Source: Prolixibacteraceae bacterium (GTDB taxonomy: Bacteria; Bacteroidota; Bacteroidia; Bacteroidales; Prolixibacteraceae). Taken from it: 52,716 nt of DNA. Both the position numbers and the translations under genes were made by a program. Within the stretch, counting starts at the first letter, position 1. Each line of letters opens with the position of its first letter. This document shows, piece after piece, positions 7,290-16,225 of the stretch. The stretch covers positions 1-52,716 of the forward strand of contig JAFLKN010000028.1 in the NCBI GenBank assembly GCA_019163175.1, given 5' to 3'. The notes beneath the pieces are model-generated. The model did no database searches, was not told the DNA's origin, and saw only the letters and a program-made list of their open reading frames with translations.

Positions 7290-8537
7290 ATGCAATTAGG
7301 AAAATTTAGTTTGGGAATTGGTGACCGGTTTTCACATCAGGGTGTTGCGCAGTTACGGGCAATTGCCAAAGCCAATAAAACCGGTTTGGATATTAGTCCG
7401 GTATGGAACAAGTCGAACCGCGAACATATCTATGTGCATTCGCATCCGGCAGATGTACGTAAAGAGGCTGATGCTGCAGTTGCTGCGTTAGGTTTTACCG
7501 GCAAATATTTTGTTGATGCCGACCATATTAATCTGGGAACAGTAGCTCCGTTTGTTGAAACCGCTGATTTTTTTACACTCGATGTTGCTTCGTTTATCGG
7601 AAAAGAAAGTCCGGAAGCTGAAGTGAAAGCCTTTGTGGCATCGTGCAGTAAATATCTCGGAAAGCTTGCCATTTCAGGAATCGATCACCCAATTGAAATA
7701 ACCGAAGATCTTCTTGTTACAATTGCCGGTAAATTTTTGGCAGCAACCAAACAAGCTTCCGAAATTTACAGCTTCCTGAAAGAAAAGAAAGGTGCAGGCA
7801 ATTTTATTACCGAAGTTTCGATGGATGAAGTTGAAACTCCACAAACTCCGGTTGACCTGTTTTTTATTCTGAAAATGTTGGCAGATAAAGGAGTTCCGGC
7901 TCAAACGATAGCACCGAAATTTACCGGACGTTTTAATAAAGGAGTTGATTATACCGGAAATGTTGAGCAATTCGCCAAAGAATTTGAAGAAGATGTTCTA
8001 GTAATTGATTATGCAGTTAAAGAATTTGGACTGCCGGCAGAATTAAAACTCAGCGTTCACTCCGGAAGTGATAAATTTACGATTTATCCGATCATGGCCA
8101 GTATCATTAAGAAATACGATAAAGGGCTGCATGTTAAAACTGCAGGCACAACCTGGCTCGAAGAAGTGATTGGATTGGCACTGGCTGGTGGTGATGCGCT
8201 GGAAGCTGCCAAATTTATTTATACTGATGCCTTAGGTCGCAAAGATGAACTATGCGCTCCGTATGCCGATGTAATTGATATCGACGATTCGAAACTTCCC
8301 TCAGCAGAAGAAGTTGCCGGTTGGAGCAGCGAAAAATTCGCCAATACCCTGCGTCACATTCCCGGACATCCGGATTATAACCCAAATCTTCGACAATTAA
8401 TACATGTTGGGTATAAAGTTGCTTCTGAAATGGGAACAACTTATACCGACTTGCTGAAAAAACATTTTGAAATAGTTGGTACTTGTGTAGAAGAAAACAT
8501 TTATGACCGACATTTGAAACGGTTGTTTTCATTATAA
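7290..8537 (+). CDS. uxaE: Tagaturonate/fructuronate epimerase
   Basis: This cytoplasmic enzyme of 415 residues belongs to the UxaE family, which interconverts D-tagaturonate and D-fructuronate and so sends galacturonate into the glucuronate branch (family knowledge). The start LGKFSLGIGDRFSHQGVAQL and the later segments YFVDADHINLGTV, SVHSGSDKF and HVKTAGTTWLEE are characteristic; the His, Asp and Glu residues there are likely metal and substrate ligands. It is the first gene of the rightward unit, with uxaC, kdgK, the aldolase and a transporter following on the same strand. It sits immediately after the two operator-like sites, so repression by the divergent LacI protein is expected. Confidence 0.88.
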   Translation: MQLGKFSLGIGDRFSHQGVAQLRAIAKANKTGLDISPVWNKSNREHIYVHSHPADVRKEADAAVAALGFTGKYFVDADHINLGTVAPFVETADFFTLDVASFIGKESPEAEVKAFVASCSKYLGKLAISGIDHPIEITEDLLVTIAGKFLAATKQASEIYSFLKEKKGAGNFITEVSMDEVETPQTPVDLFFILKMLADKGVPAQTIAPKFTGRFNKGVDYTGNVEQFAKEFEEDVLVIDYAVKEFGLPAELKLSVHSGSDKFTIYPIMASIIKKYDKGLHVKTAGTTWLEEVIGLALAGGDALEAAKFIYTDALGRKDELCAPYADVIDIDDSKLPSAEEVAGWSSEKFANTLRHIPGHPDYNPNLRQLIHVGYKVASEMGTTYTDLLKKHFEIVGTCVEENIYDRHLKRLFSL

Positions 8538-8542
8538 GAAAG

Positions 8543-8622
8543 TTCGGAGTGCCTAAAGTGCCTTGAGTATTGGCCTTTCAACTTTAGGCACTCCGAATTC
8601 TAGCTCACTTTAGGCACTTTTT
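8543..8622. repeat. Three-armed inverted repeat between uxaE and uxaC, possible hairpin switch
   Basis: Arm 1 at 8543-8559 and arm 2 at 8581-8597 are perfect 17-base reverse complements (core TCGGAGTGCCTAAAGT). The last 12 bases of arm 1, GTGCCTAAAGTG at 8549-8560, also pair perfectly with arm 3, CACTTTAGGCAC at 8606-8617, which is followed by TTTTT. The two hairpins exclude one another, and the second looks like an intrinsic terminator. It may equally be just a dispersed repeat with three copies of a unit. Confidence 0.65.
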
Positions 8623-8645
8623 ATTCAAACATTAATCAAAACTAT

Positions 8646-10046
8646 ATGAAACCTTTTATGGACGAAAACTTTCTGTTGCACACCGAAACTGCACAGAAAT
8701 TGTATCACGAACATGCGGCAAAAATGCCCATTTTTGATTACCACTGTCACATCAACCCAAAAGATATAGCAGAAGACCGCCGGTTCAATACCATTACTGA
8801 AATCTGGCTGGCTGGCGATCATTACAAATGGCGCGGTATGCGCACAAACGGGGTGGCCGAAAAATACTTTACTGGTGATGCCAGCGATTGGGAAAAGTTT
8901 GAAAAGTGGGCAGAAACAGTTCCACAAACCTTACGCAATCCGCTGTTTCACTGGACTCATCTTGAATTGAAAAAATTCTTTGGAATCAATGAAGTTTTGA
9001 GTCCAAAGAATGCGCGCTCAATTTATGATGCCTGCAATGCAAAACTACAAACACCGGAATACAGCTGTCGAAATATAATTCGTATGGCTAATGTGCACAC
9101 CATTTGCACTACCGACGATCCTATTGATTCACTCGAATACCACCAGCAAATTAAAGCTTCAGGATTTGAAGTGGCAGTGCTTCCTGCCTGGCGTCCCGAC
9201 AAAGCAATGATGGTTGAATCTCCTATTTCATACAATCAGTATGTCAATCAATTGGCAACTGTTTCTGGAATGGAAATTAAAACTTTCGACGATTTGATGA
9301 TTGCCTTGAATAAACGTCACCGCTATTTTCATGAAAATGGTTGCCGTTTGTCTGATCATGGTTTGGATACCGCTTTTGCCGACGATTATACTGCAGAGGA
9401 AATTGACGCTCTTTTCCTGAAGGTTAGGGTAGGGTATCGCTTGACTTCAAAAGAAATACTGAAATTTAAGTCGTGCATGTTGTACGAATTTGGTCGGATG
9501 GATCATTCGCGCGGATGGGCACAACAATTCCACATTGGTGCTCTAAGAAATAACAATACCCGTTTATTCAATAATTTGGGTCCTGATACCGGATTCGATT
9601 CGATTGGTGACAAACCTGTTGCCGAACCCTTATCAAAATTGCTGAATCGATTGGATATGGAAGATAAGCTTTGTAAAACAGTTTTATACAATCTCAATCC
9701 AAGAGACAATGAATTGTATGCAACCATGATTGGTAATTTTCAGGACGGAAGTGTTCCCGGGAAAATTCAATATGGCTCAGGATGGTGGTTTTTGGATCAG
9801 AAGGATGGTATGGAGAAACAGATCAATGCGCTATCCAATTTGGGTTTGCTAAGTCGTTTTGTGGGCATGTTAACCGATTCCAGAAGTTTTCTGTCATATA
9901 CCCGTCACGAGTATTTCCGCCGTACGCTGTGCAATATTTTAGGCAACGATGTGGAAAATGGCGAAATTCCGAATGATATGGAATTGTTGGGACAAATGGT
10001 TGAAAATATCAGTTTCAATAACGCAAAAAACTATTTTAATTTTTAA
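8646..10046 (+). CDS. uxaC: Glucuronate isomerase
   Basis: This metal-dependent isomerase of 466 residues, the standard length, converts D-glucuronate to D-fructuronate and D-galacturonate to D-tagaturonate in the cytoplasm. The amidohydrolase-like metal motif DYHCHINP lies at residues 31-38 (H33, H35). TTDDPIDSLEYH, VLPAWRPDKAM, RMDHSRGWAQQFHIG and the C-terminal GMLTDSRSFLSYTRHEYFRR are all strongly conserved UxaC blocks. It follows uxaE after a hairpin-rich gap of about 108 bases and precedes kdgK by about 100. It supplies both keto-acids that UxaE interconverts. Confidence 0.96.
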   Translation: MKPFMDENFLLHTETAQKLYHEHAAKMPIFDYHCHINPKDIAEDRRFNTITEIWLAGDHYKWRGMRTNGVAEKYFTGDASDWEKFEKWAETVPQTLRNPLFHWTHLELKKFFGINEVLSPKNARSIYDACNAKLQTPEYSCRNIIRMANVHTICTTDDPIDSLEYHQQIKASGFEVAVLPAWRPDKAMMVESPISYNQYVNQLATVSGMEIKTFDDLMIALNKRHRYFHENGCRLSDHGLDTAFADDYTAEEIDALFLKVRVGYRLTSKEILKFKSCMLYEFGRMDHSRGWAQQFHIGALRNNNTRLFNNLGPDTGFDSIGDKPVAEPLSKLLNRLDMEDKLCKTVLYNLNPRDNELYATMIGNFQDGSVPGKIQYGSGWWFLDQKDGMEKQINALSNLGLLSRFVGMLTDSRSFLSYTRHEYFRRTLCNILGNDVENGEIPNDMELLGQMVENISFNNAKNYFNF

Positions 10047-10148
10047 GAATATTTGTTTTTCCCGCCTTTTGGTACGGACAGAACTTGGCAAAATTGATAA
10101 AAATAGTAGATTTGCAATCGATTGCATAACCCGTAAAATAATATAGAA

Positions 10149-11180
10149 ATGAAAGTAGTTACATTTGGCGAGATCATGTTGCGCTTAGCCACTCCAGGTT
10201 ATTTGCGTTTTAATCAAACTGATAATTTAACAGCCACTTTTGGCGGAGGTGAAGCTAATGTTGCTGTCTCGCTTGCCAATTTCGGTATTCCGGTTGATTT
10301 TGTAACCCGTTTACCTAAAAATGATATTGCACAATCGTGCGTCATGGATTTGCGAAAATACGGTGTCGGAGTTGATAAGATTGTATATGGCGGCGACCGT
10401 ATTGGTATTTATTTCCTTGAAACTGGTGCAGTAAGTCGCGGCAGCAAAGTTGTATACGATCGTGCTCACTCAGCTGTTTCTGAAATTAAATCTGGAATGA
10501 TTGACTGGGACAAAGTTTTTGAAGATGTAAACTGGTTTCACTGGACTGGAATTACACCCGCTATTTCGCAAGGAGCCGCAGATGTTTGCCTGGAAGCCAT
10601 TCAGAAAGCTAATGAAAAAGGAATCACAGTTTCTTGTGACTTGAATTACCGAAAGAATTTGTGGAATTACGGCAAAAAAGCTGGTGAGGTTATGCCTGCG
10701 CTGGTTGCCGGAACCGATGTGATTTTGGGTAATGAAGAAGATGCTGAAAAAGTATTGGGCATTAAACCTGAAGGTGTTGATGTTACCGGAGGTCACGTGG
10801 AAGCTGCAGCCTATGAATCTGTTTCAAAACAGATTATGGCCAAATTTCCACGTTGTAAAAAAGTAATTACTACCTTACGTGGGTCAATCAATGCGAACCA
10901 CAACAGCTGGTCGGGCGTGCTTTGGGACGGAAAAACTTTATTTGAAGCTCCAACATACCAGATTACCGATATTGTTGACCGTGTAGGTGGTGGCGACTCG
11001 TTTATGGGTGGTTTAATCTATGGTTTGCTGACATATACCAGTGACGATCAGAAAGCCCTGAATTTTGCAGTTGCTGCCTCGTGTTTGAAACACACCATTT
11101 ACGGTGACTACAACCAGGTTACTGTTGACGAAGTTGAGAAATTGATGGGTGGCGATGCTTCAGGCCGCGTAGCAAGATAA
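10149..11180 (+). CDS. kdgK: 2-dehydro-3-deoxygluconate kinase
   Basis: This PfkB/ribokinase-family kinase of 343 residues phosphorylates 2-keto-3-deoxygluconate with ATP, giving KDPG for the aldolase encoded next. The N-terminal FGEIMLRLATPGYLRFNQ and GGGEANVAVSLANFG segments carry the substrate site with the glycine run intact. SCDLNYRKNLW, ILGNEEDAEKVLG and the DRVGGGDSFMGG catalytic motif follow. It belongs to the rightward uronate unit. A divergent paralogue is at 3980-5059; this copy is the better candidate for the true KDG kinase. Confidence 0.92.
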   Translation: MKVVTFGEIMLRLATPGYLRFNQTDNLTATFGGGEANVAVSLANFGIPVDFVTRLPKNDIAQSCVMDLRKYGVGVDKIVYGGDRIGIYFLETGAVSRGSKVVYDRAHSAVSEIKSGMIDWDKVFEDVNWFHWTGITPAISQGAADVCLEAIQKANEKGITVSCDLNYRKNLWNYGKKAGEVMPALVAGTDVILGNEEDAEKVLGIKPEGVDVTGGHVEAAAYESVSKQIMAKFPRCKKVITTLRGSINANHNSWSGVLWDGKTLFEAPTYQITDIVDRVGGGDSFMGGLIYGLLTYTSDDQKALNFAVAASCLKHTIYGDYNQVTVDEVEKLMGGDASGRVAR

Positions 11181-11213
11181 TGATGAATTATAAATGATTA
11201 ATTATAAATGATA

Positions 11214-11280
11214 AAACACGAAGACACCAATCCATCAAGATCTTTTAAAATTCTCTTTGTGATTTCGTGTCTTTGTGTTT
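11214..11280. repeat. Inverted repeat of ACACGAAGACAC type between kdgK and the aldolase gene
   Basis: The arms AAACACGAAGACAC (11214-11227) and GTGTCTTTGTGTTT (11267-11280) are reverse complements with one mismatch and enclose about 39 bases. It ends 12 bases before the aldolase start codon and resembles dispersed Bacteroidota intergenic repeats. No T-run follows, so it is a poor terminator. Confidence 0.55.
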
Positions 11281-11292
11281 AAAATAAAAATA

Positions 11293-11964
11293 ATGGCAAG
11301 GTTTACCAGAATAGAAGTTGCAATAAAAATGAAAGAGACCGGTATGGTTCCGGTTTTCTACCACAAAGACGCCAATGTATGCAAACAGGTTGTTAAAGCT
11401 TGTTACGACGGAGGTGTACGGGTTTTTGAATTTACCAATCGGGGCGATTTTGCCCACGAAGTATTTGCCGAAATTTCGAAATGGGCTGTCAAAGAAGCAC
11501 CTGAGATGATCTTGGGCGTTGGCTCGGTGATTGACAGTGCAACAGCTGCATTGTATATTCAGCTTGGCTCCAATTTTATCGTTTCGCCATTGATTGACGA
11601 AGACACTGCCCGTTTTTGTAATCGTAGAAAAATTGCATGGAGTCCGGGATGCGGTTCGGTAACTGAAATTAATCGTGCTCACGAACTGGGCGCTGAGGTG
11701 GTGAAAGTATTCCCAGGTTCATCAGTAGGCGGTCCTGATTTTGTTTCAGGAGTAAAGGGCCCGATGCCTTGGGCCAGCATTATGCCAACAGGTGGTGTTT
11801 CGCCTGACGAAGCCAACCTGAAAGGCTGGTTCAAAGCTGGAGTTCATTGTGTGGGTATGGGCTCGCAATTGTTTCCGAAAGATGTGATTGAGTCTGGTAA
11901 TTACAGTGCAATAACTGAAAAATGTAGAGAAGCGTTGACAATCATACAAAAACTAAAAACATAA
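11293..11964 (+). CDS. eda: KDPG aldolase (2-dehydro-3-deoxyphosphogluconate / 4-hydroxy-2-oxoglutarate aldolase)
   Basis: This class I aldolase cleaves KDPG to pyruvate and glyceraldehyde 3-phosphate. From the chosen ATG (MARFTRIEVA) it has 223 residues, typical of the family. The proton-transfer Glu is in VFEFTNRG (E46) and the Schiff-base Lys in VVKVFPGS (K138). VGSVIDSATAA and MPTGGVSPDEAN fit the phosphate-binding loops. A GTG six codons upstream is in frame but lies inside the inverted-repeat region and is not conserved-looking. The gene ends 31 bases before the MFS transporter and completes the route from uronate to central metabolism. Confidence 0.92.
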   Translation: MARFTRIEVAIKMKETGMVPVFYHKDANVCKQVVKACYDGGVRVFEFTNRGDFAHEVFAEISKWAVKEAPEMILGVGSVIDSATAALYIQLGSNFIVSPLIDEDTARFCNRRKIAWSPGCGSVTEINRAHELGAEVVKVFPGSSVGGPDFVSGVKGPMPWASIMPTGGVSPDEANLKGWFKAGVHCVGMGSQLFPKDVIESGNYSAITEKCREALTIIQKLKT

Positions 11965-11995
11965 CTAACTAGTAAAAACCAATAAAACAAACTTA

Positions 11996-13330
11996 ATGAA
12001 CGAACTTAAAAAAATTGGGAATTACCGGTGGACAATATGTGCACTGGTCTTTTTTGCAACAACTATCAACTATCTCGACCGTCAGGTCATCAGTTTATTG
12101 AAACCGTTTCTTGAAGAAGATGGTCTCTTTGGTACTGATCCAGCTCATTATGAATCAATTTATGCCAATCTTGTAATTGCTTTCCAGGTGGCATATGCTT
12201 CGGGTATGCTTTTGGTTGGTGGAATAATAGATAAGTTTGGAACAAAAAAGGGTTATGCACTATCATTATTTGGTTGGAGCCTTGCAGCTATTGGACATGC
12301 ATTTGCAAAAACTCCCTTTGGATTTGGAGTAGCCCGTGCTGCTCTGGGTGTTCCTGAAGCCGGAAACTTTCCTGCCGCAATAAAAACAACTGCAGAATGG
12401 TTCCCAAAGAAAGAGCGGGCTTTAGCTACTGGAATTTTTAATTCAGGAACTAATGTCGGAGCAATTATAGCACCTATTGTTGTGCCATTGATTGCCGTTA
12501 CTATGGGATGGCAATGGGCTTTTATTATCACCGGTGCAGTTGGTTTAATTTGGTTGTTATTCTGGCAAATCATGTATGATACTCCTGAAAAAAAATTGGC
12601 TAAAGGTCAGTTGAAGCAGAGTGAATATGATCATATTATGAGCGACAAAGAAGAAACTGTAGCTGCTGATGGTTCAGAATTTAAAAAAGTTAGTTGGTTT
12701 AAATTATTGACATTCAGACAAACATGGGCATTCTTTTTGGGTAAATTATTAACCGACCCAATTTGGTGGTTCTTCCTGTTCTGGCTACCAGCGTTCCTGA
12801 AGGAACAATATGGTTTGACCGGAACACAGGTTAGTTTTCCAATCGCAATTGTTTATACAATGACCACCTTTGGTAGTATTTTTGGTGGCTGGTTACCCAA
12901 ATATTTTATCGAACACGGTATGGATGCCAACAAAGCACGTAAAAGGGCCATGTTTATTTATGCTTTGTTCCCGTTATTAGTACTTTCAGCTCAAAAAATG
13001 GGTGGCTACAATATGTGGTTTGCGGTAATTATTATTGGTATTGCGGCCTCTGCACATCAGGCATGGTCAGCAAATATCTTTACAACAGTTTCAGATATGT
13101 TTCCGAAACGCGCAATTGCTTCGGTAACAGGTATTGGGGGTATGGCCGGTGCCGTTGGAGGTATTGCTATCGCAAAATCTGCTGGTTTACTGTTCGACCA
13201 TTACAAAGCCCTTGGAGATATTAAAATCGGATATGGAATCATGTTTATGATTTGCGCTACAGCTTACATTATTGCATGGTTTGTAATGCACGCTCTAGTT
13301 CCAAAATTTAAAAAGATTGAGCTTGATTAG
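11996..13330 (+). CDS. MFS transporter, ACS family, ExuT-like hexuronate:proton symporter
   Basis: This protein of 444 residues has about 12 hydrophobic segments in two halves around a charged central loop (about 195-235). The first helix ends in the NYLDRQVI signature of the anion:cation symporter family (ExuT, GudP). GIIDKFGTKKGY, RAALGVPEAGNFPAAIK and WFPKKERALATGIFNSG are family-typical loops. It is the last gene of the rightward uronate unit and is followed by an intrinsic terminator, so uptake of glucuronate or galacturonate across the inner membrane is the likely role. The outer-membrane step must be encoded elsewhere. Confidence 0.87.
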   Translation: MNELKKIGNYRWTICALVFFATTINYLDRQVISLLKPFLEEDGLFGTDPAHYESIYANLVIAFQVAYASGMLLVGGIIDKFGTKKGYALSLFGWSLAAIGHAFAKTPFGFGVARAALGVPEAGNFPAAIKTTAEWFPKKERALATGIFNSGTNVGAIIAPIVVPLIAVTMGWQWAFIITGAVGLIWLLFWQIMYDTPEKKLAKGQLKQSEYDHIMSDKEETVAADGSEFKKVSWFKLLTFRQTWAFFLGKLLTDPIWWFFLFWLPAFLKEQYGLTGTQVSFPIAIVYTMTTFGSIFGGWLPKYFIEHGMDANKARKRAMFIYALFPLLVLSAQKMGGYNMWFAVIIIGIAASAHQAWSANIFTTVSDMFPKRAIASVTGIGGMAGAVGGIAIAKSAGLLFDHYKALGDIKIGYGIMFMICATAYIIAWFVMHALVPKFKKIELD

Positions 13331-13359
13331 TCTCGTTTTGTGATATGAAAAAATAGCAG

Positions 13360-13392
13360 GGAAGCAGGTCGTTTGGCCTGCTTCCTTTTTTT
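13360..13392 (+). terminator. Intrinsic terminator of the uxaE-uxaC-kdgK-eda-transporter unit
   Basis: A perfect nine-base stem, GGAAGCAGG (13360-13368) with CCTGCTTCC (13377-13385), has an eight-base loop and is followed by seven T residues. It begins 30 bases after the transporter stop codon. Confidence 0.88.
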
Positions 13393-13487
13393 GTGATGTT
13401 CGTATTAACAACCTTTGTGAATATTGATTGTTTAAAAGGGCAATAGAATCGATCATCATGTCGTTTTTTACTTATTATTGCAGCTGA

Positions 13488-13787
13488 ATGAGATTACTAA
13501 AAAAGATAGGACTATTTGTAGTGTTTTTTATAACACTGTCTCTGGCAATGGGAAATTCAAATTCCTGTTTTCAAGGGCACATGATTACAATTGAAAATCA
13601 TGAGAATAGTAATCCATCTAATGCATATGTTTCTTTGGATTTTGATGAGATTGAAGATGAAAATTCAGTAAATGCAATCGTTCCCTGCTATTGTCTTATC
13701 ATTCTTGAACAACGAATTGCTGGAAAAAATTATCAATTAGATAAATCATTTAACTTCACTTTTTGGCAACCGCCAAAAATTTCCTGA
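13488..13787 (+). CDS. Small exported protein of unknown function
   Basis: I do not recognise this protein of 99 residues. It begins with a clear signal peptide (MRLLKKIGLFVVFFITLSLAMG) and then has a short polar, acidic region with several Asn, Asp and Glu residues and three Cys (in NSCFQG and PCYCLI). No known domain is visible. It is an orphan between the transporter terminator and the TerB-like gene, with about 228 bases of AT-rich non-coding sequence downstream (13788-14015), in which I see nothing else. The Cys residues could form disulfides or bind metal in the periplasm. Confidence 0.6.
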   Translation: MRLLKKIGLFVVFFITLSLAMGNSNSCFQGHMITIENHENSNPSNAYVSLDFDEIEDENSVNAIVPCYCLIILEQRIAGKNYQLDKSFNFTFWQPPKIS

Positions 13788-14015
13788 ATATTAATTCCAC
13801 AGGAAGATTTCTACGCATAGATTACTAATAGCCTTTACCCAAAAAGTAATCTGCAGGGAATCCTAATAACCCTTCGATAAATTTTCGGAAAGTTTGTGTT
13901 TTGGAGTCATTTCCAGAGCTTGTCACATTCTTTCCCAATATCAGGATTCTGTATGAAAAATCGTTTTAGTAAATCAGACTTAAAATTTTAATAATAAACT
14001 AAAAATTAATGAATT

Positions 14016-14453
14016 ATGAATTTTTTAGAACACTTTGACCACCCAAGTAGAAAACAAGATAAGGAACATTTTAATCATCTTATTCAAATGGCCTTAGCCG
14101 ATGGAAAAATTGAAGATACCGAGTTAAAAATGTTGCATAGGATTGGTAGTAAAATGGGATTAACTACTCCTGAAATTGACGATTTGCTGGAGACAAGTAA
14201 AAAATCGGCATACATTCCTCCTTATGAATTATCAAAACGATTTTCTCAACTGTACGACATAATCAAGATGGTTTACGCCGATGGCCAGATTGATAATAAT
14301 GAAATGAGACTTGCAACTGGTTTAGCCCTAAAGTCAGGATTTACCGAGCAGGAAATTCCAATTCTTTTGGCCTTGCTGATTAGTGGAATAAAGAACGGAG
14401 AAGACGAAGATGATCTTTTTGATTTGTATAAAAAAAGAAGATTAGTTAAATAG
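14016..14453 (+). CDS. TerB-like helical protein
   Basis: The protein has 145 residues and is predicted all-helical. Two similar acidic motifs are visible: MALADGKIEDTELKML near residues 27-42 and MVYADGQIDNNEMRLA near 88-103. The ADGxIxxxE pattern, twice in about 60 residues, is typical of TerB/DjlA-N-like domains, which may bind metal ions or act as scaffolds; the precise role is unknown. The VTT membrane protein gene follows after 10 bases, so the two are likely co-expressed and may work at the membrane. There is no signal peptide. Confidence 0.7.
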   Translation: MNFLEHFDHPSRKQDKEHFNHLIQMALADGKIEDTELKMLHRIGSKMGLTTPEIDDLLETSKKSAYIPPYELSKRFSQLYDIIKMVYADGQIDNNEMRLATGLALKSGFTEQEIPILLALLISGIKNGEDEDDLFDLYKKRRLVK

Positions 14454-14463
14454 AAAGGATCTT

Positions 14464-15063
14464 ATGACCAGATATGAAAAAATAGTTGTGCTGAATCGTT
14501 ATTACAGAATAACGAATTTTTATGGATTTTTAAAAGATACTGCTATAAAGGGAGGAATTGTAATCTTGCTCTTTGTGGTTCTTTTATTAGCTTTAGAATA
14601 TTTCTTTTTCGATTTTAATTCGTTGCTCAATACATTAGTCGAAAGTTTTTCGACTACATCAATTTTTATAGTTTTCTTGATTTCTGAAACTGTATTAGGC
14701 TTGCTTCCTCCTGAAATTTTTATTGCATGGAGTTCAAAATCGGCCACACCCTGGCTGTTTTTGTTTATTATTGCAAGTTTGTCTTATGTTGGTGGGGTAA
14801 TTGCATACTTTGTTGGCCAACAGTTAAATCGAATTCCATCAGTAAAGAATCACATCGAGAATAAAATTGCTTTGCACATCAGTAATCTTCGGAAATGGGG
14901 TGGTTTTTTTGTATTAGTTGGAGCAATGCTTCCATTGCCTCATTCTATGGTGAGCTTAGCTTGCGGTTTAATAAAGTACGATTTGAAAAACTATTTAGCT
15001 TGGGCTCTTTTCAGGTACTTACGTTTTGTGCTTTATGCTCTGGTTATTTTTCAAGTTTTTTGA
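14464..15063 (+). CDS. VTT-domain (DedA/YqaA-like) membrane protein
   Basis: The protein has 199 residues with four to five hydrophobic segments. The region from ISETVLGLLPPEIFIAWSS to LVGAMLPLPHSMVSLACG, with re-entrant-type loops between helices and a conserved FVGQQL segment, fits the VTT (SNARE-associated, DedA-like) fold, whose members move phospholipids or help maintain membrane potential (family knowledge). It follows the TerB-like gene by 10 bases and ends five bases before a strong terminator hairpin. Confidence 0.75.
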   Translation: MTRYEKIVVLNRYYRITNFYGFLKDTAIKGGIVILLFVVLLLALEYFFFDFNSLLNTLVESFSTTSIFIVFLISETVLGLLPPEIFIAWSSKSATPWLFLFIIASLSYVGGVIAYFVGQQLNRIPSVKNHIENKIALHISNLRKWGGFFVLVGAMLPLPHSMVSLACGLIKYDLKNYLAWALFRYLRFVLYALVIFQVF

Positions 15064-15067
15064 TATT

Positions 15068-15110
15068 GAAAGCCCTTTGTGTTTTAGTTTCACAAAGGGC
15101 TTTCTTTTTT
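15068..15110 (+). terminator. Intrinsic terminator after the VTT protein gene
   Basis: A perfect 14-base stem, GAAAGCCCTTTGTG (15068-15081) with CACAAAGGGCTTTC (15091-15104), is followed by TTTTTT. It fills the gap between convergent genes and probably also blocks antisense entry into yiaK. Confidence 0.9.
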
Positions 15111-15112
15111 CT

Positions 15113-16132
15113 TTAATTAGTATAGGCCAGTTCTTTCACCTTTGCCCAAATACCATCGTCCACCGGAATACCAAGTTCCAAATTTTCGCGGCGCTTTTTC
15201 AATGATTGTTCTCCAGGGTAAAATATTTCACCATTTTCATTAGCAGGAACCGATGTTTTGAGTTGTTGAATAGTCTCGTTCAATACCTGTTCAATAAATT
15301 CCTGACTATTAATTTTTAATGGATTAATGGCAATAAAAACCTGGCAACAACTTCCGCAACTGCCCAAACCTGCACGGTCTATTGCTGCAGTAGTCAATCC
15401 ACCTGAAAGTAAAGCCGAAATGATATCAAGAAGCACTGCGAATCCTGAGCCTTTCCAATAGCCCATTGGTAAAATACGTCGCGTATTTTCAATTTCACCT
15501 GGGTCATCGGTTAGATTTCCTTCCTGATTAAATCCTCCGGCGAAGGGCAGCTTTTCGTTTTTCAGGCGGGTGACCTGAAGTTTTCCGTACGAGTATTGCG
15601 ACATGGCCATATCAAGCACGATATGACCTTCTTTGCGAGGTACGGCCATAATAAACGGATTGTTCCCAATACCGCCCGATTTGGCTCCCCATGCCGGCAT
15701 ACACGATTCTGTGTTGGTCCAGCAAATACCAATAAATCCCTTTTCTGCAGCTTGCCATCCGTAAGCACCGCCACGCATCCAGTGCGTTGTATTGTTCAGG
15801 CTTACCAAACCCAATCCGTTTTTTTTGGCAATTTCAGTCGCACGATTCATGGCAAAAATGGCATTTAAAACACCTGGCCCCATGTTCCCATTGTAAATTT
15901 CCATGGCTCCAAGGTTTAAATCAAGTGTCGGTTCAGCATTCACGTCAACCCAGCCCTTTTCAATATAATCAACAAATCGTTCAACGCGGTTTAATCCATG
16001 CGAATAAACACCATCTCTGCTCGATTCTGTATGAATCTGAGCACAAATATCTGCCTTTCCTTCTGGCATTCCTGCATTCAGAAACGCCTGTTTGATGGTA
16101 GCTTTCATTTCTTCAAATGTGATACGGGTCAT
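15113..16132 (-). CDS. yiaK: 2,3-diketo-L-gulonate reductase (Ldh/YiaK family)
   Basis: This oxidoreductase of 339 residues belongs to the malate/L-sulfolactate/L-lactate dehydrogenase (Ldh2) superfamily. It follows the YiaK/DlgD subgroup closely: GVYSHGLNR carries the catalytic His, followed by HWMRGGAYGWQAAEKG, IGICWTNTES, PWGAK-like AWGAKSGGIGNNP, and RRILPMGYWKGSG. YiaK reduces 2,3-diketo-L-gulonate with NADH in ascorbate/gulonate-type pathways (family knowledge). It is the last gene of a leftward cluster, 93 bases after GH43. No other yia or ula gene is seen, so the physiological substrate here may be another diketo-acid. Confidence 0.85.
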   Translation of the reverse strand: MTRITFEEMKATIKQAFLNAGMPEGKADICAQIHTESSRDGVYSHGLNRVERFVDYIEKGWVDVNAEPTLDLNLGAMEIYNGNMGPGVLNAIFAMNRATEIAKKNGLGLVSLNNTTHWMRGGAYGWQAAEKGFIGICWTNTESCMPAWGAKSGGIGNNPFIMAVPRKEGHIVLDMAMSQYSYGKLQVTRLKNEKLPFAGGFNQEGNLTDDPGEIENTRRILPMGYWKGSGFAVLLDIISALLSGGLTTAAIDRAGLGSCGSCCQVFIAINPLKINSQEFIEQVLNETIQQLKTSVPANENGEIFYPGEQSLKKRRENLELGIPVDDGIWAKVKELAYTN

Positions 16133-16225
16133 TGGAATGATGATTTATGAATGATTGTTTCTGATTTTAAAATTGAATATATGGCTCTGAAAACCGAGAC
16201 TGACCACTTTCTGACCTTTGTTTTT

